DNA of 64,000 bases from Sorghum bicolor (lineage: Eukaryota > Streptophyta > Magnoliopsida > Poales > Poaceae): positions 20,590,658 through 20,654,657 of the forward strand of contig NC_012871.2 in the NCBI RefSeq assembly GCF_000003195.3, written 5' to 3'. The notes beneath the pieces are model-generated. The model was not told the origin of the DNA. It saw only the letters and a program-made list of their open reading frames with translations, and did not search any database. The position numbers were made by a program, and so were the translations under genes. Below, in pieces: positions 1 through 9,513 of this stretch. Positions within the stretch are counted from its first letter, which is position 1. Each line of letters starts with the position of its first letter.

Positions 1-114
1 ATTTGTCGAACAGGTGTACTACAATGGGTCCGTCGGGCGCGGCAGCCATTTACACGGGTAGTTGAATCGACCACAAGCTAAGCTTACGAGAGCAAGAAGA
101 GGCGTACTCCGTAC
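1..114 (-). other. Start of CPSF100 intron 1
   Basis: This stretch follows the splice donor of CPSF100 exon 1 on the minus strand. No further CPSF100 residues are readable in it, so it is taken as intron up to the window edge. Confidence 0.6.
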
Positions 115-263
115 TTGGCAAGGGGTTGAAGTTGCGCGGTATCCCAGAGGTCGGTCCATCCGCAGTCGAGGAGGAAGCGGAAGCCGTCTACAGCGAGCAA
201 GTAACACAGGGTGCTCTCCCCGTACGCCCCGCTGAGAGGTGTCACCTGCACCGACGTCCCCAT
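115..263 (-). CDS. CPSF100: CPSF100 (cleavage and polyadenylation specificity factor, 100 kDa subunit), first coding exon, partial
   Basis: The exon encodes about 49 residues starting MGTSVQVTPLSGAYGES and containing FLLDCGWTDLWD. This matches, from memory, the N-terminus of plant CPSF100/CPSF2, a metallo-beta-lactamase/beta-CASP family subunit of the nuclear complex that recognises and cleaves pre-mRNA 3' ends; CPSF100 is regarded as the catalytically inactive partner of CPSF73. The start at 263 is chosen because family homology begins exactly there, although the frame stays open upstream to 512. A donor GT sits at 114-113 after the codons for Q-P-L-A. Past it the reading frame loses family resemblance and stops at 84, so I place the exon end at 115 in phase 2. 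The following exons lie left of the window. Nothing in the exon looks damaged. Confidence 0.85.
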
Positions 264-560
264 CTGATATGATAACCCCTTCCGCGGCAGCGGCGGCGGC
301 GGCGGCTCGACGGTGAGCAGAGGTCGGAGGGCCGGAGGCGTTGGGGCTTGGCTGCTTGGCGGTCGGAAGCTGGCAAACAGCGAAGCGGGCCTGCTCACTT
401 CTGACTTAACGGCTGTTTGGGCCTGCACAGCCTGCACAGCCCACCAGCCCCTCCTCTCTCTCGTTGCTCTACCTGTTCGGCTGTTCCGCGAGCGCAGGGG
501 AGAACGAGGCATTCACTCGGGAATCGCCTCCGCTAGGGTTTAGAGGCCAACCGGCGCCCG
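264..560. promoter_or_regulatory. Probable shared promoter and 5' leaders of a head-to-head gene pair
   Basis: The stretch is GC-rich, with a short GGC-type run around 285-306 and CT-rich tracts near 455-470. It lies between the CPSF100 start codon (minus) and the putative first noncoding exon of the plus-strand 92-residue gene. I see no convincing TATA box. The arrangement suggests a bidirectional promoter; transcription start sites cannot be fixed from sequence alone. Confidence 0.45.
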
Positions 561-771
561 GCGCCTCCAACCTCCGGCCAGTATTCGCCGCGGCTAGGAG
601 GACACCAAATCGAGTCAGCAACGCCTCTCTGATCTGATGCTTGTCGGCGGCGGGCTCTCCTAGTCGCCCGCACCACCGCCTCTGGTCTCCTCAAGTTCCG
701 ACCTCCTCGGCTCCAACCCCGCACCTCGCCCACTCCTAGCCTCTCTGTGCATAACGAGGCGCCCCATCAAG
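560..771 (+). other. Putative 5' noncoding exon of the 92-residue gene
   Basis: GC-rich leader-like sequence ends in CATCAAG followed by GTAGCT at 772, a fair splice donor. After it the sequence turns AT-rich, as plant introns do. A possible matching acceptor (ATGCAG at 4369-4374) lies 10 bases before the proposed ATG at 4384. This is inference only; an RNA read across 771/4375 would confirm it. Confidence 0.4.
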
Positions 772-1427
772 GTAGCTAAATTTTGCCGCCCCTGGTTCTT
801 TGGATTTTTCTGTGTACTGTTGGTAGAACGTGATTCCGGTGGCCGAAATCCCGACCAATCGTGCTGCCCGCACTCAACATGTGTGCCTGCTTAGGACTGC
901 TACTAGTTAATTTGGTTTCGTGTAAATTTTAAGCTCGAAGGGTCTACAATTTAAGGTGTTAACAAACTGAAATAAACCAAAGTACTAGAGATTCAAAATG
1001 TGTGTTAAATTATGGCACTGAATGCAGATATGTTATGCTCAAACTGCCTGGCGTAATGACATCAGCATTATTCAATTTATAAAGCTTTGAAGTTCTCCTA
1101 TTTTACAGACCTGAATTCCATTACCTTATGTTTCCATTACATCAGAGCTTTCCTCCTCTCTAAGAGGATATGGATCCTTGACATAACACAACAGCACCTG
1201 AAACATGGACCTTTTGAATGGAAAAGGTATTAGAAAGGAATTGAACAAATGAATCAAGAGAAAAAAGGAAAAAAAACATAGATCACTTACAAGGTGATGC
1301 ACTGAAACATTGTGTTGGACTTGCCATCTTCACATTTATCTTTACTGTATCTTTTAAGTCCTGTCAGTGTCTCTACTCCTAAAACCTGAAGCCATGACCC
1401 CCAGGCTGCCGCCGTCCTACGCTTGAT

Positions 1428-1558
1428 GGGCTTGTTTGGTTGTGGATTGGCTCCAGCTGCCTGGCCTAGGCATCACTCCTAGGCATTGGATTTTCCAAGC
1501 CTGAGGTTCAGATGGATGCCTGGCTATGGCCTGGTTCACGGTGCCAACCAAATAGCCC
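1428..1558. mobile_element. Tourist-like MITE
   Basis: The ends are inverted: GGGCTTGTTTGGTT on the left and the reverse complement of GGGCTATTTGGTTGG on the right. TGA occurs just outside both ends, with one extra T on the left. It is short (131 bp), noncoding and AT/GC mixed, typical of grass MITEs with a GGGC(T)TTGTTTGG-type terminus. Confidence 0.55.
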
Positions 1559-2157
1559 TGAACTGCTCTCCGCCTCTCTCCCCAAACCAAAATGAGTCAC
1601 TGATTGACGCCTGCAACGAACGAAGGCACGCATACCGGCCACCGGCCACCGACCACGCTCTTCACATCTGTCCCTAGGACTGAGATCCGTCGACCAGACT
1701 TGCTCTCCCCAAGGCCGCCGTCGAACCGACCTGCTCTCTATCCGTGATCAACGATCACCACTAATTCTCCATGACTGCACCACCACCAATGGTAGCTTTC
1801 TTTGAACAGTCTGTGTCCGAGGTGTGCCACAGTTTGCATGCTAGTTACGACAGCTGTGGGAGGCAGTGACAATCCAGGACCAGTACAACCTGCTGGAGCA
1901 CCTGAGGATAACGCAAGGCCGGACGTTGACGCCCCTTGGTCTAGGCTGCCTATCCTGTGAGGCTTTCATCAGCCTCCACCTTCATCGACACAAAACAAGG
2001 CCTCAAAGCATGCACCTCCTACATCTCCCAGTCCTTCACGTTATGTGTATAAAAGCTTTTGTCTATATAAAGATGTGCAGTTATGTTAAGCAAGTCTATA
2101 TACACCTTGTGCGTTCTTGTCCTTGCTTCTGCATGTTGCCATGGTTTTGGTTATTAA

Positions 2158-2433
2158 TAGGGATGAAAACGGATCGGATACGGACGGATATCACCGATAT
2201 CATATTTGTTTTCACATTTCTGGTCGGATTCGGATTCGAATACGGATAATATCAATTATGTCGGATAAGTTATGATTGGATGTCGACATCATAAATATAC
2301 GATTTAAGTATTCGGATACGGATACGGTATCGGATGTTAAACATTCGGACTCGAATACGGACAGATCTGAACCTCTCTAAACGAATTCGGTCTCGAATAC
2401 GGTCGGAAAATATTCGTACCGTTTTCATCCCTA
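2158..2433. mobile_element. hAT-type MITE with 8-bp target duplication
   Basis: Perfect 13-bp terminal inverted repeats TAGGGATGAAAAC (2158-2170) and GTTTTCATCCCTA (2421-2433) are flanked by the identical 8-bp duplication GTTATTAA (2150-2157 and 2434-2441). An 8-bp duplication is the hAT hallmark. The interior is a run of short GGATACGG-like and TCGAATACGG-like motifs with no ORF, so it is non-autonomous. It sits in the long first intron of the 92-residue gene. Confidence 0.9.
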
Positions 2434-2573
2434 GTTATTAACATCAAGCCTTAGATTTGTCTAGGATTCTATATATTTTTTGTCCATGTCCCATCCAGGA
2501 TAGGCAGCAATTCACGCTGTAATATTTTTTCCTAACCTCGCTTAAGTGTCAAACAGTCTGAACTCTGGAGGTA

Positions 2574-2694
2574 CTCCTTCCGTTCCAAATTGTAAGTCGT
2601 TTTGGCTTTTTTAGATACATAGCTTTTGCTATGTATCTAGACATAACTTATATCTAGGTGCAATGGCGCATAGCAAAAGCTGGAAAGGATGGAG
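2574..2694. mobile_element. Stowaway (Tc1/mariner) MITE
   Basis: Left end CTCCTTCCGTTCCA and right end the reverse complement of CTCCATCCTTTCCA, with TA on both sides (2572-2573 and 2695-2696). The 121-bp size, CTCC termini and TA target site are typical of Stowaway. The interior contains a short palindrome around GATACATAGC/GCTATGTATC. Confidence 0.85.
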
Positions 2695-3576
2695 TATTAT
2701 TTAACTCTGGAGCTATTATTTACAGAGTTTGTGATCATACGGCTTGATCTTTAAAACTTAGTGCCGCTATGTCTGTTGATGATGGATTAATTCTCGTACT
2801 AAAATCAATAAAAAGGTTGTTTTCCAATGTTTAAATAGAGTGGCAGTTTAATTAATTTACTGTTCAGCCAATTTTTATGTTCCACAATTTACTTAAGGGC
2901 CTATTCGGCCTTGAACCGAAGAATTTGCAAAACTTACTAGTTTTTTTTTGGTGTGTAGAGAAACTTAACCGGTTAGTATTTCAACTGACTAATAAATACT
3001 AATGTGTTTATGAGGTCTGCAGTCTCCAGGCAGGACATGGTGCCTCTTGTATTGATGCCTGTAGCAAAGCACGTGCATTCAACTAGTAATTCTAGAAATT
3101 TGTTGGACTCGATCTTTCAAGTCATGCTGCTTTGGTATTACATATGCAAGGGATGAAGCCTAAATTTGTTTTACAATTTTGTTTAACGTATGCTGGTCTC
3201 TTGAGTTGTTTGGATATAGGTGATAAAAGATACACTAGGCTCTTCTAACAACAAGCTGCCCTTCTGGTCTAACATCTTATAAATTACAGGCTTCTTCATC
3301 GATGTCACTAAATAATTACTGCATAACTTTTCAACGCTGGCAACCACATTTCATCTCAGAGTTATAATATCAACAATTAGATAAATCTGCCACCTTAGTG
3401 GCTTAGTCAACCAAATTACAGAATAAGTGGCAGATTCTATGAGGGTTACAGCTGTTTTCTATGGAGAAGCAATGAAAGATTATTGTGGCATGCTTTGTGC
3501 TGCACAATTTTACACTAGACAACAATGGATGACATGTTTCGTCATGACACATACCTAAGCTGGGCGGGTGAATGAA

Positions 3577-3857
3577 GGGCCTGATTGGTATCCTGCACGA
3601 TGCTGAGCCAGGCTTCCAAGATGCAGCATATTTATGCATTCGCGTGTTTGGCTCAGCCTGGCCTGTGTGGTGCAAGATGCGCTTGTTTGGATGACTACAT
3701 CTCTAGCTCAGCCTGTCTAGAATAATGCAAAAATGGCAATCGAACCTGGCTCGTGAGATATAGGATCCATCTGTATTTCTGCAGAGCCTGGTTTGGGCGA
3801 GGCTGTTCCAGCTTATCCAGGAACCAGGATGCCTCATCTGGGAAACCAATCAGGCCC
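3577..3857. mobile_element. Terminal-inverted-repeat element, family uncertain
   Basis: Perfect 13-bp inverted ends GGGCCTGATTGGT and ACCAATCAGGCCC bound 281 bp without coding sequence. The interior contains inverted GCCAGGCTT/CTCAGCCTGG-like patches. I do not see a clean target duplication (GAA left, AAA right), so the superfamily (PIF/Harbinger or hAT) is left open. Confidence 0.65.
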
Positions 3858-4383
3858 AAAATGAAATTGGTGGCAGATTGGTTTGTGACTACTGCCCATG
3901 ACGCTATTGTCACCATCCTAATTGAATTGCAGCTGGATTATATAGTTTTGCATGATAGGTATATTTTGCAGCTGTCTATTTTGGGTGTAAAATATGGCTA
4001 CTATATGTGGTGTAGATGTCTTAATTTAGGACAGCGGTGGCCTCATTTGTGTGTCTTTTATTTATTCCAGTGAAATATGCATGGCTGCTTAGCTGCTGTG
4101 GGCCGGCTGCTGCAGTAGCAGCCTCAGCAAGCTGTACCGAGCACACCCAAACCTTTCCTAAACCTGCGAGTCAGTATGTTCACTTGTTCAGGCCTTGAGG
4201 GTCCCATGTTGGGCCAATGAACTTAGTCCATTGAATCCTTTTGTGTCCACGTGTTTCCCCAACTCCAGTGTGGTGGGCAATGTGCCTTTCCCTCGCTGCT
4301 GGCAACAAATGTGAAGTGGTGTCTGGTTGGATGGATTTAGGTAAAACCCTAACTCGTGCAGTGTGTGGATGCAGTTGCTTCCG

Positions 4384-5664
4384 ATGGATGGTGCCACAGC
4401 TGCAGGAGGAAGTAGGGAACCGGCAGCCAACGGGTCCAAACCCGAGGAGCAGCAGTTTGATCCCAGCCGAAGTAAGGAGCTCCTGTCTCAACTGGCAGCT
4501 TCATTTCACTTCAGTAAATTATTTTGTATTTCTAGTACGAACTGTAGTTTGGTTCCCGCTTTTTCTGTAGGAAATAGGAAATCATGATATCTTGCTCTCA
4601 TTCCTGGGGAATTCGGATGGAAGATTGATTACTATTAGCTTTTATGTTGGTTATCTGCAGTGCAGAGCAAATTATGAACATCGCATTCCCTAGAATATTG
4701 TTTTTGGTAACGGCTTCAAGTTCAGAATTTTTTGAAATGGTTTTGCTAGATATTACTTTATGGTACTATACTGTGAGGATGGTATCTTTATGATGTTGTC
4801 AAACTCAATGCTTAGATGTGTCATTTGGCATTATCTTGAAAAGAGCATCCACCAACTGCTCATTTCTCAAAGATATACACTTGACATAGTTTATTAATCT
4901 TGCAGTAATCTGACACCTAATTGATGTTTTGAAGTGATAGGGATAGTTAAAAGGAAGGCCTTGATTAAAGATCTGGCCATGGCGTACCAAGCTGAATGTA
5001 TAGCATCCTGTAAAGAACTCCTTCAGCTTCAGAGAAAGTGGGAGGAGGTCCGTAGCCTTCATCTTCCAAAATCTAAACTGTAGAGTATTTTCCTCTGTAT
5101 TGCTTATAGCACTATAATTCAAGCTTTATTTCTTGTGTATTTGCAAGACAAATATCAGTTGCTAATTGCTACCCATTTTGCATCAGTCAGTGTGGCCGCA
5201 GTTTGTTTGATATTTTTTATATGAAGTCAATAAGTCAAATGAGCTGTAAAACACTCCTATTGTTTTCAGAGACAGTAGCATATTGTTTCAGTGTGGCCGC
5301 AGTTTGTTTGATTTTTTATATATATGAAGTCAATAAGTCAATTGAGCTGTAAAACACTCCTATTGTTTTCAGAGACAGTAGCACACACATCAACAAGTCA
5401 ATTGAGCTAGGGTCATGAGTTGACCTATACCAGTTATTGAGAAAGATATTAATTTTATCTAGCATCCCAGAATTGTATGTGTTGTTTTACAGTAGTAAAA
5501 TTCTTCGGTCGAAGTTTGCTTTTGCTTGTTAACCCTGACAGTATATTTCCTAATGAGATATGTCAAAATGTTAATATTGATCACAGGAACAGCACATCGA
5601 AGCCAAAATGCCTGAAGAACCAAGATCGTTGATGATCAAGACCTCGAAGCATAGGAAGAAGTAG
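4384..5664 (+). CDS. Small lysine-rich, probably coiled-coil protein, three exons, 92 residues
   Basis: I assemble exons 4384-4471, 4935-5047 and 5587-5664. The ATG begins MDGATAAGGS; exon 1 ends in FDPSR plus one base before GTAAGG (4472). Exon 2 opens after GAAG at 4934, completes an ATG codon, and gives a charged helix-like segment with KRKALIKDLAMAYQAEC and LLQLQRKWEE, ending at donor GGTCCG (5048). Exon 3 follows CACAG and reads EQHIEAKMPEEP, ending in KTSKHRKK and TAG. Phases agree at both joints (1 and 0), and the total is 279 nt with no stop. The composition, a hydrophilic N-terminus, an amphipathic helix and a basic tail, suggests a small nuclear or scaffold protein, but I do not recognise the family and assign no function. 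The acceptor at 4934 has a weak pyrimidine tract. It lies head to head with CPSF100. Confidence 0.65.
5188..5385 (+). repeat. Two-copy tandem duplication in intron 2 of the small gene
   Basis: A unit of about 101 bp starting CAGTGTGGCCGCAG at 5188 is repeated from 5289 with small differences in the T/A run and single bases. A short third remnant (CAACAAGTCAATTGAGC) follows near 5391. Both copies are intronic. Confidence 0.9.
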
Positions 5665-6302
5665 ATTTAGGAGACTAATTTCTTACTTTCTTTCGAAAGA
5701 ACACTTTTCGGCTCTGTCAATGCTGTGATTGTTAGCTTGACAGTAAACAAAACGCAAGGAAACATTGCCGTAAGGTGGGTTTATGCTGTAAAGCTTCATT
5801 TGCCTTTTACCGTTTGCTCTTTAATTAGCATTTTTTTTTCATCTTTAAAGACTTAAAGAAATACTAACATGCTGGATCCTTTTACAGTTGCATCCAATAA
5901 TGAAAAACAATTACAAGTCTCACTGATTTTCACTCTAATCGTCACAACTGTTCTTTTCTTCAAAGATGACTCTTACAAATAATTAACCTGTTGTAATGTA
6001 GTTTCAGGCATTTAGTTGTATTACAATGGCTTTAGCTCTAGTCATTTTGTGATCAATCTGTGTTCTCCCACTTGTTTTCACCTCGAACTGAATGAACTCT
6101 GTAGACAGATCAGTTCTGAGCACTTTTATTTACAGAGATTAGAGAAAAAAACTGTTATTTGATTTTTATTAAATGTTCTCTCTCGGTGGCTCGGTGCTCA
6201 AAGGCCTGTAAATCAGTAGCTCACTCTAGCAGCTCTGGGTCTGAATTGTAATATTGGTCTTTGATTCGGATGGACCATGCACCAGAACATGTGGCTGATT
6301 TA
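5665..6302 (+). other. 3' flank of the small gene, nothing else seen
   Basis: Probable 3' UTR and downstream AT-rich DNA. There is no ORF with recognisable features and no clear repeat structure. Several AATAAT/AATAAA-like hexamers occur, but no single poly(A) site stands out. Confidence 0.4.
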
Positions 6303-6890
6303 GAAATGTGTTTGATTCCGGGGATAGTTAAGGATGAGATGGGATGGGATGATCTCCATTTCACTCATGTTTGGTTTTGGTGCCAACGGGTCTGTCTCCG
6401 CCTCTCCGGAGGCTCCTTGATTTGGGTTGTCCATGTCCCTAGAGATCGAGGGGATGGTCGTCCATCTTGTATGGGTGGGCTTTTCTCTATCATCATCGTC
6501 TCGGATAAACTCGTGAGTTGTGGTGGCGTAGCTCCTCATATTCTCCACTAAGCTCGCGATGCCATGGTTCCTCCCCTTCTCAATGGCCTTCCTCTTTCGA
6601 GCCTAAGCCAACACTAGATCTGAGGCATAGGGGGTGAGTGGCAAGAAGATGAAACAGTAAAAACAATAAAAAGTGATAGTTAGAGAGAATGACAATTGGG
6701 GCTTGTTGATAACTATTGCTAACAGTACAAAAAAATTATGCTATCACATCCCTCTAATCCCTCCAAGCAAACAAAAATTTTGGAATGGAACACTATCCTC
6801 GCCATACCAAACATAGAAATAAGATGGTTCAATTCTAAAAATAGGGGTAGAGCCATCCCATTCAACCTTGTTTCCAAACCAAATACATGG
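6303..6890. mobile_element. Possible decayed PIF/Harbinger-type element
   Basis: TTA stands on both sides (6300-6302 and 6891-6893). The ends are imperfect inverted repeats: left GAAATGTGTTTGATTCCGG, right reverse complement CCATGTATTTGGTTTGG, followed on both arms by a patch reading GATGGGATGG or AATGGGATGG. At 588 bp it is larger than most MITEs. No transposase is visible. Confidence 0.4.
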
Positions 6891-7294
6891 TTAGTGTCAC
6901 GAGATTTGTTTAGACATATGACTTGTTTGGTTCAAATTATGATAAAATTGTCTAGCTCAGACAACAATCTTAGGCATCTAATCAATTTTGATTGTTTATT
7001 ATTGTGGTTGGATGAAGCTTTGTGAATTAGAAAACTTTCCCAACACTTCAACTAATATAGGTCCGAAAGGCCCTGTAGCTTAGTGATTACAAAAGTCTCA
7101 GTAGCGCCTTAGGTCTTAATTTTGACTTCTCATGGAAACGAATTTTTCAGTATTTAAGTGTGGTGTGCTTTTAGTGGTAGACGACGTTCCCGTCGGCAGC
7201 GGGCGCCTGTGGTGACTTTGTCAATCTTGAAGATATATCGAGCCAGTACTCAAAGATGTTCATAGGGATAGGGTTTGGGTGCGTGCTTTCATAG
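6891..7294. other. Host noncoding stretch
   Basis: AT-rich sequence between two mobile elements; I see no gene or repeat in it. Confidence 0.4.
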
Positions 7295-7488
7295 CAGTGA
7301 GTATGCGTGCGTTGTGAATGTTTATGTTGTACACTGTGTAATTGCAAAAAAAAAAACTCATTGGTATTTAAGGTACTATTTAGATCTCATAATCAGTGAG
7401 TGTGCGTGCGTTGTGAATGTTTATGTTGTACACTGTGTAATTGCAAAAAAACTCATTGGTATTTAAGGTACTATTTAGATCTCATAAT
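7295..7488 (+). repeat. Two-copy tandem duplication crossing a MITE end
   Basis: A 99-bp unit (7295-7393) starting CAGTGAGTATGCGTGCG is repeated at 7394-7488. The copies differ by one G/A and by the length of an A run. The last 27 bases of each copy are the left terminus of the MITE at 7467, so the duplication is younger than that insertion. Confidence 0.9.
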
Positions 7489-7820
7489 CTAAAGTTAGAC
7501 CTCTTTTAGCTCTTGAGACTTGAAACAGGTGGCCTAAAGTTTAGCTAATCTGCATAAAAATTATGTTAGTTTATTATACGATAAAAGTGAGATAAAGTGG
7601 TCTAAAGCATAGTTCTCAAGGCGTCGCCTAGGCGACGCCTAGGCGTCCAGGCGCCCCCCATCGCCTTGCAGAATGGGCACCTAGGCAGGCAAGGCGGGCG
7701 CCTAGGCGTCCAGGCGCCCCCCATCGCCGTGCCTCGCCTTTACGCCGTAAGAACTATGGTCTAAAGTTTAGCCTTTGACTTTAGCTAACTAAACTTTAGA
7801 TCATGAAATCTAAACAGGGG
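7467..7820. mobile_element. Tourist-like MITE with a second element inside
   Basis: Left end GGTACTATTTAGATC and right end reverse complement CCCCTGTTTAGATTTC match over about 30 bases (then ATRATCTAAAGTT). TTAA lies outside both ends (7463-7466 and 7821-7824), consistent with a TTA/TAA target. It is interrupted by the GC-rich element at 7608-7756. Confidence 0.7.
7608..7756. mobile_element. GC-rich inverted-repeat element nested in a MITE, possibly Mutator-like
   Basis: It is flanked by a 10-bp direct repeat TGGTCTAAAG (7598-7607 and 7757-7766), close to the 9-11 bp duplication made by Mutator-like elements. The ends TAGTTCTCAAGGCG and CGCCGTAAGAACTA are inverted. The interior is built from repeated CGCCTAGGCG and CAGGCGCCCCCCATCGCC units and is strongly self-complementary. 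Confidence 0.65.
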
Positions 7821-8256
7821 TTAATAAAAGTTGTTTTCCATTTAGAGCCAGTTTGGCAGGACTTTTGCTCCTCCTAAAAGGGCTTTGCCTTTTCTTGTGG
7901 AGCAGTTTCTTTGGTTAAGCTAAAGACAATTTAGAAAACATAATGAAAATGACTTCAATGACAATTTTATAATAATTTATGTTGTGTAGAGAAACCAAAA
8001 GAAACCACGATTTCGCATCTCCGTCTTCTCAGAATGGCTTGACTCTCAAGGACTCCATGCAAGAAACCATTCATTATAGCTGATTGGCGTGGCAGCTCCA
8101 GAAAAAGAGTCGTGAGAAGTCAAAGTTGTGCCAAAGTGCCTTGCAAATCAGCTGACCAATCAGCCCAAACATCGATGCCCTCCCGCACTGCCACCGCTTC
8201 GCCCACCAATGCCATCATTGGCCCAGCTCACTCTCATGCGACGACACTTTTGTTAA
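7821..8256. other. Host noncoding stretch
   Basis: No gene or clear repeat is visible; short chance reading frames only. Confidence 0.4.
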
Positions 8257-8440
8257 GGCAATCTCGATACATGTTTTATAACAGTGTCATGCACATTAAA
8301 TAGGGTGTCACATAAGCACATTAAATGAAGGAGTTTCATCAGATGAGAGAAGAGTTTCATCCTCATAAAACTCATGTGGCTCGGTTACCTAGTTTATAAT
8401 CTTGATAACTGTGTCATAAAACTATGCATTGAGACTGGCC
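8257..8440. mobile_element. Tourist (PIF/Harbinger) MITE
   Basis: Ends GGCAATCTCGATACAT and the reverse complement of GGCCAGTCTCAATGCAT; TAA on both sides (8254-8256 and 8441-8443). The 184-bp interior has related TTTTATAACAGTGTCA and TGTCATAAAACT arms. The GGCCAGTCTCAATGCAT terminus is a common grass Tourist end. Confidence 0.85.
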
Positions 8441-8518
8441 TAACACGTCCTCTCTCACACATTTTAGCCAATGTGGCACTAGCCGCCGGATCGACCACTA
8501 CTCAAACAGTGCCCCTCA

Positions 8519-8724
8519 GGGCACTCAAAATACATGACTCTATCATAGAGTCCAAGACAATTAATCACATATTATTTACGGTATTTTGCTGATATGGCAG
8601 CATATTTATTGAAGAAAGAGGTAGAAAAAATAAGACTTCATGTCTTATTTAGACTCTAAGTCTATATTATTCGAGGTAATAAATAACTTTAGTCTCTATG
8701 ATAGAGTCTGCATTGTAAGTGCCC
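8519..8724. mobile_element. Terminal-inverted-repeat MITE with 3-bp duplication
   Basis: Left GGGCACTCAAAATAC and right reverse complement GGGCACTTACAATGC, followed in both arms by GACTCTATCATAGAG. TCA flanks both ends (8516-8518 and 8725-8727). The size is 206 bp and it is noncoding. The 3-bp duplication fits PIF/Harbinger or CACTA-type chemistry; the family is not certain. Confidence 0.75.
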
Positions 8725-9011
8725 TCAAAAGCATGTTTGGTTAGCTAAACTCTGTCTAGTGGCACGCAAAGACAAAGGTGTTTGATTTCCTGACTCGTGC
8801 CAAGCTTGGCCCAAAGCAGCTATACTAATCCTAGCCATAGAAATGATTACCCGATCCTACGAGCAATCAACGCTGTAACCATTAACTCTGTAATGGTTTT
8901 GTCAGCCTCGTGCTGTTAATGCAATCCTGTTCATTGTAAAAAAAAAACGTATGCAAAAGGACTTCTGAAGTCTGCCTCCCTGAAAACGCTAGTGAACTCT
9001 GTTTCTCCTTA
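8725..9011. other. Host noncoding stretch
   Basis: Nothing recognisable apart from an A-run near 8939. Confidence 0.4.
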
Positions 9012-9146
9012 GGTCTCGTTTGGATATATATGTATCCATCTCACATATGTATTGAAGTGGATTGGAGTAAAATTAAACTAAGTTCCATTCCAATTCACTT
9101 CAATACATATGGATTGAGGTGGATACACATACATACAAACAAGGCC
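9012..9146. mobile_element. Tourist (PIF/Harbinger) MITE, near-perfect hairpin
   Basis: TTA on both sides (9009-9011 and 9147-9149). Ends GGTCTCGTTTGGATA and the reverse complement of GGCCTTGTTTGTATG. The arms contain ATATGTATTGAAGTGG and its complement, so most of the 135 bp can fold on itself. Confidence 0.85.
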
Positions 9147-9513
9147 TTAGCCTAGCTCGCGTGAGGAGAAACAGCTTGCATGCGCATGTATATTTTGGTC
9201 ATAACTTGTTTCTAATTCAACTAACCAAACATAATCAGGACACCCTGGTCATATGGATGTACTAAACCAAACAAGAAGCACCCGAATCCAATCAATATGT
9301 CCCTATTTAACATGACTCGTAGATGTGACCTAGGCTTCTGGATAGGGATGACAATGGATTTTGTATCCAGTGGTTATCAACCACCCACACCCATGAATAT
9401 TTTTTGTACACATGAAGAAACCCGTGCCCATGTTTGCGTGCAATTCTATGCCCATACCCATACCCATATCTATAGAGATAGGGGATACCCACGGGTTGCC
9501 CATTCCTGATAAT
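9147..9513. other. Host noncoding stretch before the copia insertion
   Basis: Simple CCCATAC-like repeats lie near 9450-9470. The beginning (TAGGGATGACAATGG, about 9345) faintly resembles an inverted match near 34045-34070 on the far side of the copia element, so the copia may have landed in an old hAT-like element; this is weak. Confidence 0.3.

Larger units (their letters stand above)
772..4374 (+). other. Long first intron, MITE-rich, no coding sequence seen
   Basis: This AT-rich stretch of 3.6 kb contains four short inverted-repeat transposons (listed separately at 1428, 2158, 2574 and 3577). Otherwise I see only short chance reading frames with no recognisable domain. Confidence 0.45.

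Noticed and set aside
264..512. N-terminal extension of CPSF100 in the same frame
   Set aside because: Family homology begins exactly at the ATG at 263; the upstream residues are proline/arginine-rich leader-like sequence.
2041..2112. TATAA-like and splice-like motifs near 2047-2110 suggesting another exon
   Set aside because: No open frame with coherent phase to the flanking exons; ordinary AT-rich intron sequence.
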